Positions 9,355-16,652 of a stretch of DNA of 32,459 nt are shown in pieces. The number at the start of each line of letters is the position of its first letter. The first letter of the stretch is position 1. Position numbers and translations under genes: made by a program. A model generated the notes under the pieces. It was not told where the DNA came from. It saw only the letters and a program-made list of their open reading frames with translations, and did no database searches. Source of the stretch: an uncultured archaeon (GTDB lineage: Archaea; Nanobdellota; Nanobdellia; Pacearchaeales; GW2011-AR1); assembly GCA_902386025.1 (NCBI GenBank), contig CABMHR010000004.1, positions 65,075 through 97,533 of the forward strand. The letters are read 5' to 3'.

Positions 9355-9984
9355 TCATTGATACTGCTGAGTAGAAGGAGAAGCCATCTTTTTAATAATA
9401 AATCTTGAACCTATTACTGGAGAGATAATTGCAGAAAGAATCAAATTATCAGCAACAACTTTATAGACTCCTTCGTTTGCAGGTATTTTTGATATTTTTG
9501 AAAATGCATCTATTACAGAAGAAATATCTTCTTTGCTTAAAATTATTCCTGTAGGTTTTGTTCCCATTGTTCCTGTAACTTTTGTTTTTTCATCGGGATT
9601 TATCTCTATAATGCTTACAGATTTATCGTGAATCAATGGATTTAATTTTCCCAAATCTATACTTATATTGCTTGTTACAGGAACAGGCTTTAAATATTCC
9701 AAATGAGGAGGCAATGCTTGTTGGGGGATATTTAATGAAGAAGGAGGCTCAATCTGCCTTGTGATTGGCTTTGACTTGACAATTGTTATATTTGATTTTA
9801 TTTTTCTTTCAGGTTCAATATTAAAATTCATTCTGCGGGCAGGAATTATTCTTTTTTTCTTTTCTTCTGATTCAATTATATTCTGAAGCTTGATAATATC
9901 CTTCTTTGCAGAATGAACAATTAATTCTTTTGCAAAAGTCAGCAGAAAAAATTTCTTAAAATTGTCTGAAAATGTGTTTTCCAT
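9355..9984 (-). CDS. Hypothetical protein
   Basis: 209 aa; C-terminal IILSKEDISSVIDAFSKISKIPANEGVYKVVADNLILSAIISPVIGSRFIIKK; 1 nt from the next CDS in the same direction. Confidence 0.65.
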   Translation of the reverse strand: MENTFSDNFKKFFLLTFAKELIVHSAKKDIIKLQNIIESEEKKKRIIPARRMNFNIEPERKIKSNITIVKSKPITRQIEPPSSLNIPQQALPPHLEYLKPVPVTSNISIDLGKLNPLIHDKSVSIIEINPDEKTKVTGTMGTKPTGIILSKEDISSVIDAFSKISKIPANEGVYKVVADNLILSAIISPVIGSRFIIKKMASPSTQQYQ

Positions 9985-9985
9985 T

Positions 9986-10489
9986 CTATCTCTCGCTTCT
10001 AAATCTTTGGTTTCCTGACAAATCTGCTCTTGGAACTCTCTGTTCTGGATTCATAATTCTTCTTGGCTGCTGAACAGGATATTGCTGGGGAATCCTCATA
10101 TTCTGAATTGGGGCAGGAGAAGGATATCTTTGGGAGGGAATCTCATTCTTTCCAGTTATAGCATCCATTTCTCTTTCGTGAAGAAGAGCAAGCCCTTTTG
10201 CGATTAATCTGTTTTGTTCAAGAATGCTGTCTAATTTTTCTGCAACTTTGCTGTCTGTTTTATTTTCCAGAGAATAGCCTTTTTCTGCAATAGTTTTTGC
10301 AGAAATTTCAAATAATTCCAAAAGCTTGGATATCTGCCTAGAAAGATTATCAAACTTTACTGCAAGATTTGTCATAACTCTCTGCAATGAAACAAAATTC
10401 TCCACAAGAACATCATTAACTTTTGTTTTTTCTTGAACTTTTGGATTTACTGCCTTCTCTTTTTTTTCTATCACCTTTTTTTTAACCAT
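9986..10489 (-). CDS. Coiled-coil protein with Pro/Gln/Arg-rich C-terminal tail
   Basis: Lys-rich N-terminus, long helical heptad region, disordered tail. Confidence 0.65.
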   Translation of the reverse strand: MVKKKVIEKKEKAVNPKVQEKTKVNDVLVENFVSLQRVMTNLAVKFDNLSRQISKLLELFEISAKTIAEKGYSLENKTDSKVAEKLDSILEQNRLIAKGLALLHEREMDAITGKNEIPSQRYPSPAPIQNMRIPQQYPVQQPRRIMNPEQRVPRADLSGNQRFRSER

Positions 10490-10528
10490 ATAATATTAAG
10501 ACTTTTTTTGTTTATAAAATTTTGTTCT

Positions 10529-12904
10529 TTAGAAGATGCTCAGCATCTTGCCATTTTCATTTTCTTCTTCTACTCCGTTTATTACAGGAGCTTCCTCTTC
10601 TTTTGCCGACTTTTTGGATTCATACTGGCGGGGGCCTTCGCCCATCTCTTTTTCAATCTCTGCGACATAATCTGAAATCTCTTTTGCCATATCTGCATTT
10701 ACACTTATGCTGTCAATTCCCCTTTCTACCAAGAATTTTACCATTTCTTTCCTGCTTCCTGCCTGTCCGCAAATGCTTGTTTCAACATTATTCCTTTTGC
10801 ATACTCTTATAACAAATTCCAGCTGATGCAAAACAGCAGGATGCATTTCATTGTACAGCTCCTGAACCTGCTCGTTCCCTCTGTCAACCGCAAGGATATA
10901 TTGCGTCAAGTCATTTGTTCCGAAAGAGATAAATTCTATTCCTTCTTCGCACATTTCTCTTATCAGCTGAACAGCAGCAGGAGTTTCAACCATAATCCCT
11001 AATTTAATATTTGTAATATTCATTTCTTTCAGCAATTCTTTTACTTTCTGGACTTCTTCAACAGAGATTATCTGGGGCATCATTACTCCAATTTTCTTTC
11101 CAGATTCTGCAACCTTCTTTAATGCATTTAATTCTGCTTTCAATATTTTCTGATTTTTCAGCCCATATCTGATTCCATGCATTCCAAGCATTGGATTCAG
11201 CTCTTTTATTTCAGGAGCTCCCTCAAGATTCTGAAATTCATCGCTTCTTATGTCTGAAGTTCTTACCCATATTTCATCAAAGAATTTGGCTATTCCATTT
11301 AATCCATTGAAAATCACTTCTTCATAATCTTCCATTTTATTATTTTCCAAGAAATAATTTGGATGCTTCCCTGACTCTGCAATTATTCCTTCAATTCTTG
11401 TCAATCCGACATTTTTTATTCCTGATTTGGAAGCCCGTTCTGCAAAGCTTGGGATGTCAACCATCACTTTTATCTTTGTTTTTGTCTTTGCAGTTACCTG
11501 AAGAACTTCTTTTTGCTTTGTTTCTGCTGTCTTCCCGCTGTAAATCTTTCCTGAAGAACCATCTACTGTAATAATTTCCCCATCTTTCAATCTTGTTGTT
11601 GCTTCTCTTGTTCCAACAACAGCAGGAATTCCCATTTCTCTTGATACAATTGCCGCGTGTGCAGTCAATCCACCTTCATCTGTAACTACTGCAACAGATT
11701 TTTGCATACTTACAACCATATCCGGATTAGTCATTTTTGTAACGAGAATATCTCCTGTTTCTATTTTGTCAAGTTCAGACAAATCATTTATTATTTTCAC
11801 TTTTCCCGACGCTATTCCAGGAGATGCACCCAATCCTGTCAGTATTACTTCTCCTGCAATTTCTTTTTCATTATCAGCTATTTTTTTCCCGATTGTTGTT
11901 ATTGCTCTTGTCTGGACAACATAAATTTCTTCCCCTTCAATAGCCCATTCAATATCCTGCGGTTTTTTATAATGCTCTTCAAGTTTAAGAGAAATTTCTG
12001 CTAATCTCTTAATTTCATATTCTTTCAGAACCTGCTGTTTTGATTTTTCATCGCTTAATTTTACGAGCGCCTGATTTCCTCCAGAATCCCGAGTGATTGC
12101 AACTTTTTTATCAGATGTTTTTTTGTCTAAAATTTTCAAATCTCTTGAAATAACATATTTGTCTGGAGTGATTGTTCCAGAAACAATTCCTTCGCCTAAT
12201 CCAAAAACAGCTTCAAGAATTATGTCCTTGCTTTGATTGGTGGGGTCTTGAGAAAATATAACTCCGGATTTATCCGAATCAACCATCCTTTGAACAACTA
12301 CTGCAAGACTCGCTTTTGTGTGTTCATATCCTTTTTTATGCCTGTAATATGCTGCTCTTGAAGTAAATAAAGAGGCAAAGCATTTTTTTATGCTTGTTAA
12401 TAATTCTGTTTTTCCCTTTACATTCAAAAAAGTCTCCTGCTGTCCTGCAAAACTCGCATCTGCCAAATCTTCTGTTGTTGCAGAACTTCTTACAGCCACG
12501 AAAATAGGCTCAATATTTTTAAGAATCTCCAGCACTGTTCCTGTTGCATTTTTTACATTATTTGTATCAAGGAGCTCGTATGATTCAAGGATATCTTCCT
12601 GCAAATCTTTTGTAAACTGCGCTTTAACTATCAAGTCCCTGATTTTTTCTGTAGTTGCATTCAGCTCTTTTGTATCTTCATAATTTATTCCCTTAAGAAG
12701 AGTTTCTATCTGTTCTTTTAATCCTGCTTTTTCTATAAAATAATCATATGCCTGTGCTGTTATGACAAATCCAGGAGGAACATTTACTTTAGCATTATAA
12801 ATTTCTGCAAGATTTGCCCCCTTTCCTCCAGCGACGCTTCCAGAATCTTTATTTAATTCAGAAAACCATTTTACAAAATCTATCTTCTCCTCTTTCTCTT
12901 TCAT
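10529..12904 (-). CDS. ppsA: Phosphoenolpyruvate synthase
   Basis: 791 aa; GGKGANLAEIYNA, phospho-His domain GGLTAHAAIVSREMGIPAVVG, C-terminal barrel SFGTNDLTQYILAVDR and ETSICGQAGS. Confidence 0.95.
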   Translation of the reverse strand: MKEKEEKIDFVKWFSELNKDSGSVAGGKGANLAEIYNAKVNVPPGFVITAQAYDYFIEKAGLKEQIETLLKGINYEDTKELNATTEKIRDLIVKAQFTKDLQEDILESYELLDTNNVKNATGTVLEILKNIEPIFVAVRSSATTEDLADASFAGQQETFLNVKGKTELLTSIKKCFASLFTSRAAYYRHKKGYEHTKASLAVVVQRMVDSDKSGVIFSQDPTNQSKDIILEAVFGLGEGIVSGTITPDKYVISRDLKILDKKTSDKKVAITRDSGGNQALVKLSDEKSKQQVLKEYEIKRLAEISLKLEEHYKKPQDIEWAIEGEEIYVVQTRAITTIGKKIADNEKEIAGEVILTGLGASPGIASGKVKIINDLSELDKIETGDILVTKMTNPDMVVSMQKSVAVVTDEGGLTAHAAIVSREMGIPAVVGTREATTRLKDGEIITVDGSSGKIYSGKTAETKQKEVLQVTAKTKTKIKVMVDIPSFAERASKSGIKNVGLTRIEGIIAESGKHPNYFLENNKMEDYEEVIFNGLNGIAKFFDEIWVRTSDIRSDEFQNLEGAPEIKELNPMLGMHGIRYGLKNQKILKAELNALKKVAESGKKIGVMMPQIISVEEVQKVKELLKEMNITNIKLGIMVETPAAVQLIREMCEEGIEFISFGTNDLTQYILAVDRGNEQVQELYNEMHPAVLHQLEFVIRVCKRNNVETSICGQAGSRKEMVKFLVERGIDSISVNADMAKEISDYVAEIEKEMGEGPRQYESKKSAKEEEAPVINGVEEENENGKMLSIF

Positions 12905-12957
12905 GCAAAAGAAAATGAAAGATAGTTAATAAATATTTTTGTTCTGCCGGATTAAAC

Positions 12958-13128
12958 TTATTCAGAAATTGCAGTCACAGGACAGGATTCAATTGCTTCT
13001 GTCACACAGGGAATTTTTTTCTGTGCTTTGACAAATGCTTTTCCGTCTTTTCCCATTGCAAAAACTTCCTTGCAAATTGTTGCGCAAAGTCCGCATCCGA
13101 TGCACTTTTCCTTGTTTACTTTAATCAT
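12958..13128 (-). CDS. Short ferredoxin, 4Fe-4S type (56 aa, absent from the ORF track)
   Basis: Reverse-strand translation MIKVNKEKCIGCGLCATICKEVFAMGKDGKAFVKAQKKIPCVTEAIESCPVTAISE*; CxxCxxxxxC plus distal CP. Confidence 0.9.
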   Translation of the reverse strand: MIKVNKEKCIGCGLCATICKEVFAMGKDGKAFVKAQKKIPCVTEAIESCPVTAISE

Positions 13129-13178
13129 AAAAAAACTAATTTGACAAACTTTATAAATCTAATTTATTTAGCTGGATA

Positions 13179-13733
13179 ATGGAATTAGCATTATTGATAG
13201 GGCTTGGAGTGGCTACTTTTTTTGTAATCATATTTTTTGCTTTCTTTAATAGATTTGCTGTTTTGGGAAACAGAATTGACAATTCATTAAGCCAAATTGA
13301 TGTTCAACTTAAAAGAAGAGCAGATTTGATTCCCAATTTAGTTGAAAGTGTAAAAGGCTATGTCAAGCACGAAAAAACAATCATAAAAGAAGTTACTGAT
13401 GCAAGAAAAGCGCTTGTTTCAGCAGGAAATCTTGTGGGAAAAGTTAAAGCAAACAATGTCCTTGAAAATGCATTAGGAAAATTATTTGCAGTTGCAGAAG
13501 CATATCCTGACTTGAAAGCAAACACAAATTTCCTTGAACTTCAGAGAGAGCTTGCTTCAACAGAAGACAAGATTTCATATGCAAGGCAATATTACAATGA
13601 CAGCATTTTAGCTTATAATACTTTATGCACAACAATGCCCGGAATGTTCTTTGCAAACATTTATGGAAAGAAGAAAAGAGAATATCTTCAGATTGCAGAG
13701 ACAGAAAGAAAAAATGTAAAGGTTGAGTTCTAA
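13179..13733 (+). CDS. lemA: LemA family protein
   Basis: FNRFAVLGNRIDNSLSQIDVQLKRRADLIPNLVESVKGY; N-terminal TM. Confidence 0.93.
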   Translation: MELALLIGLGVATFFVIIFFAFFNRFAVLGNRIDNSLSQIDVQLKRRADLIPNLVESVKGYVKHEKTIIKEVTDARKALVSAGNLVGKVKANNVLENALGKLFAVAEAYPDLKANTNFLELQRELASTEDKISYARQYYNDSILAYNTLCTTMPGMFFANIYGKKKREYLQIAETERKNVKVEF

Positions 13734-13761
13734 TTATAAACTCTTTCTCTTTTATCTACCT

Positions 13762-13977
13762 TTAGAACATAAAGAACCTTAATTTTTCTTGAACATCTAT
13801 TATAATTCTGTAATCCCCAATTCTTAATTTATATCCTTTAATCTGTTCTAAATGTTTTAGATAACGAAATGGCTCTTGTTTACATTCTTGTAATTTATCC
13901 CAAATTCTTTTCTTAACTTCTTGTTCTAATTTATTCAAAAAATTTAATGCTTTCTTCTCAAACTGGATTTCATACAT
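13762..13977 (-). pseudogene. RelE/ParE-like toxin, apparently frameshifted near its 3' end
   Basis: MYEIQFEKKALNFLNKLEQEVKKRIWDKLQ...LRIGDYRIIIDVQEK then an atypical LRFFMF*. One extra A in the A5 run gives ...EKIKVLYVLKVDKRERVYN*, a canonical RelE C-terminus. Confidence 0.75.
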
Positions 13978-13978
13978 T

Positions 13979-14215
13979 TTACAAGCCAAGAATTTTCTTC
14001 GCCTCTGCTTCTGTATAGAATTCTCCTTTCTTAATCCTTTCTCTTGCCTCTTTAATCTCTTTGATTGTTTTTTGAGATAGTTTTGGTTCATTTTCACATT
14101 TAACTGCAATATAAATTAATTTTCTGATTAATTCATTATAACTTTCATTTTTGTATTGCTTGAATTTATCCAGTTCTTCCTTGGTTTGAACATTTAATCT
14201 TATTGTTGTTTCCAT
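13979..14215 (-). CDS. Ribbon-helix-helix type antitoxin
   Basis: METTIRLNVQTKEELDKFKQYKNESYNELIRKL; directly upstream of the RelE-like ORF. Confidence 0.8.
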   Translation of the reverse strand: METTIRLNVQTKEELDKFKQYKNESYNELIRKLIYIAVKCENEPKLSQKTIKEIKEARERIKKGEFYTEAEAKKILGL

Positions 14216-14275
14216 TTTTATTTTTGTGTTCTGTCTGTTTTTTTAATATTTATGCTGGTTTGACTTTTAGATTTG

Positions 14276-14303
14276 AGTATATCTATGTATACGGACATAT
14301 ACT
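14276..14303. promoter_or_regulatory. 28-bp imperfect dyad between the antitoxin and htpX promoters
   Basis: AGTATAT-N4-GTATAC-N4-ATATACT: exact dyad arms around a palindromic centre in the divergent intergenic region. Confidence 0.5.
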
Positions 14304-14361
14304 ATTTAAAACTTTCCTTGAACCTTAATTTTAAAAACTCATTCTCATTTATCAAAAGATA

Positions 14362-15246
14362 ATGGAAACAAAAAGAATAGATTTCCGCGACCAGATTGCA
14401 AAGAATAAAGTAAAATCTTTTTTGCTTATGTCTGTTGTGTTTGCAGTATTTATTGCTCTGGGTTATTTTATCTCTTATGCCTTTGCTCCAGGCTTATTTT
14501 TTTCTATTATGATACTTTCCATCATCTTTTCAATAAGCTATTTATTGATAAGCTATTATAACTCTGACAAAATTGCCTTGATGAGCGTTGGAGCAAAAGA
14601 AGCCAGAAGAGAAAATTACAAGCAGTATTATGATATTGTTGAAGGCTTGACAATAGCAAGCGGACTGCCTATGCCAAAACTTTACATTATGCCTTCCAAT
14701 CAGATAAATGCATTTGCATCTGGAAGAAATCCGAGCCACGCTGTTGTCTGCGTTACAGAAGGAGCTTTGGAAAAACTTGACAAAAGGGAATTAGAAGGTG
14801 TTTTAGCCCACGAACTAGGACATATTGGGAGCTATGATATAAGATATATGACTCTTGTTGCGGTTATGGTTGGGATGATTTCAATAATTTCTGAAATTTT
14901 CTTAAGGAGCCTGTGGTTCAGGGGAAATGACAGGGAGAACAATTCTGGAAATGCAATTTTTGTAATCATTGGAATTGCATTGGCGATACTTGCCCCAATT
15001 GTAGTTTATTTTGTTCAGCTTGCAATATCCAGAAAAAGAGAATTTAATGCTGATGCCAGTGCAGTAAAGTTTACAAGATATCCTGCTGGATTAATCGGAG
15101 CATTAAAAAAGATAAAAAATGAAAATTCGGCTGAAAAGAAAATTAACAAGGCAGTTGCCCAGTTATTTTTTGCAAATCCTTTCAAGGAATTAGGGAAGAC
15201 ACATCCTGATATTGACAAGAGAATTGCAGTCTTAGAGCGTATGTAA
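14362..15246 (+). CDS. htpX: M48 family metalloprotease HtpX
   Basis: N-terminal TMs, VLAHELGHIGSYD zinc motif, AISRKREFNADASAV. Confidence 0.94.
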   Translation: METKRIDFRDQIAKNKVKSFLLMSVVFAVFIALGYFISYAFAPGLFFSIMILSIIFSISYLLISYYNSDKIALMSVGAKEARRENYKQYYDIVEGLTIASGLPMPKLYIMPSNQINAFASGRNPSHAVVCVTEGALEKLDKRELEGVLAHELGHIGSYDIRYMTLVAVMVGMISIISEIFLRSLWFRGNDRENNSGNAIFVIIGIALAILAPIVVYFVQLAISRKREFNADASAVKFTRYPAGLIGALKKIKNENSAEKKINKAVAQLFFANPFKELGKTHPDIDKRIAVLERM

Positions 15247-15282
15247 TGTTAGTTTTATAAATCTCTTTTTCTTATTTTTCTT

Positions 15283-16056
15283 ATGGGAGTGATAAGAGGA
15301 TTTTTTTTGGTGATTGTTTCTATTCTGCTGTTCTTTTCTTTATTCTTCTCCATTATTCTTATGTCTTTTTCCTCTTCTCTTAATTATAACAATGTCCAGA
15401 TAGAAGCAACAGGAATAATAAAAGAAGTTATATCTCAAAATGCAAGTTTAACTTCATTTGCAGATGATGCCTACCCTTTTATCCAAATATACTGCAAGAA
15501 TAATTCAAATTACATAATAAGAACAGGGGGATATAACCTCACCATTTCCTGTACTTATGCTCTTCAGGGAAAAGATGCAATTATAGATGAAGCAATTAAA
15601 GGACTTATTCACGAGGTTTATTACAGGCAATACGACTGCGATTTTATACATTGCTTCAAGCAAAATGAACTTCCTCTTTTTGTAATTTCTGAAAAGTCCC
15701 ACATCTTCTGGGAAAATGCATTTTATATTTCTGTTTTAGCCTGCCTTATCCTTCTGGCAGGAGCATTTTTCCTTATTAAAAACAAAAGAAATTTCCTCAT
15801 ATTAACCGGAGTTTTGATGACATTAATTTCTCTTCCATTCTTCAAAATTAATTCTTTAATCTCTTTCATTTCAGACAAGACAATTTTTAAAATTGTTTCT
15901 GTTTTCTTTTCAGGAACTAAAACAGCGTCTTTACTCTTCCTTATTTTAGGAATTGCTCTGATTATTTTTGGAATTGTGCTTAGAATAATTGAGAAAAAAC
16001 AAAAAACTATCAATCAAAAGGATGTCAAAAAATCGACAAAAAGAAAATCCAAATAA
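15283..16056 (+). CDS. Polytopic membrane protein, about 4 TM with a Cys-containing ectodomain
   Basis: One N-terminal TM, about 110 aa ectodomain with Cys pairs (IYCKNNSN, ISCTYA, YDCDFIHCF), three further TMs; TTTATAAAT upstream. Confidence 0.7.
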   Translation: MGVIRGFFLVIVSILLFFSLFFSIILMSFSSSLNYNNVQIEATGIIKEVISQNASLTSFADDAYPFIQIYCKNNSNYIIRTGGYNLTISCTYALQGKDAIIDEAIKGLIHEVYYRQYDCDFIHCFKQNELPLFVISEKSHIFWENAFYISVLACLILLAGAFFLIKNKRNFLILTGVLMTLISLPFFKINSLISFISDKTIFKIVSVFFSGTKTASLLFLILGIALIIFGIVLRIIEKKQKTINQKDVKKSTKRKSK

Positions 16057-16085
16057 TTTTTATACGGCATTTCTCTTAAAATTAT

Positions 16086-16643
16086 ATGTGCAAATTATGC
16101 AAGGAGAAGCCTGTCTATGAATTCACAAACCAGAGAAAACTCTGCAAGAGATGCTTCATAAATTATTTTTACAAGAAAGTTTTGTATACTGTGAGAAAAT
16201 TTAATATGATTAGCAGGGAAGACATTATTGGATACAGAAAAAGCTCTGATGTCAAGGCAGTTGTCCTTGAAGAGATGCTTGTTTTCCTCTCTAAAAAATC
16301 AAATTTTAAGATAACAAAACTGCCTGACAAGAAAGCGAACAAGATTGCAGAAGATTCTTCTCTTGATTCAGAATCAGAAGAAATTATCAAATCTTTAATC
16401 AGCGGGAAAGAATCTGATTTGAAGAAATATCTGCCTGTTGAAAAGAATGCAATAAAGCCCCTTTATCTTTTTTTAGATGAGGAGATTTCATTATTTGCCC
16501 GATTAAAAGGCTTGAAATTCAAATTGAAAGAAAAGAAAAGAAGCAAAATTCAAGATTTTGAAAATGAATTTGAGAAAAACCATCCTGAAGTAAAAAGAGC
16601 AATTGTAAACAGCCTGCTGAAATTATACAACAAAAAAGAATAA
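16086..16643 (+). CDS. Degenerate TtuA/Ncs6-like (tRNA 2-thiolation) homologue lacking the PP-loop
   Basis: N-terminal zinc-finger-like MCKLCKEKPVYEF...KLCKRCF and C-terminal AIKPLYLFLDEEISLFARLKGL...IQDFENEFEKNHPEVK resemble TtuA/Ncs6; the SGGKDS and GHNLDD positions read YRKSSDV and EDSSLDS. Confidence 0.65.
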   Translation: MCKLCKEKPVYEFTNQRKLCKRCFINYFYKKVLYTVRKFNMISREDIIGYRKSSDVKAVVLEEMLVFLSKKSNFKITKLPDKKANKIAEDSSLDSESEEIIKSLISGKESDLKKYLPVEKNAIKPLYLFLDEEISLFARLKGLKFKLKEKKRSKIQDFENEFEKNHPEVKRAIVNSLLKLYNKKE

Positions 16644-16652
16644 TTATTCTTT
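16635..16652. repeat. 18-bp perfect palindrome across a tail-to-tail stop-codon junction
   Basis: AAAGAATAATTATTCTTT centred between 16643 and 16644. Confidence 0.8.

Noticed and set aside
10433-12683. Plus-strand ORFs across the coiled-coil gene and ppsA
   Set aside because: Shadow ORFs antisense to well-supported genes.
10529-13128. Ferredoxin-ppsA as one dedicated redox operon
   Set aside because: A TATA-like element sits about 26 nt upstream of the ppsA ATG, so independent transcription is at least as likely.
13978-14109. N-terminal extension of the RelE-like ORF (MQLNVKMNQNYLKK...)
   Set aside because: It lies out of frame within the antitoxin gene; the natural start is MYEIQF at 13977.
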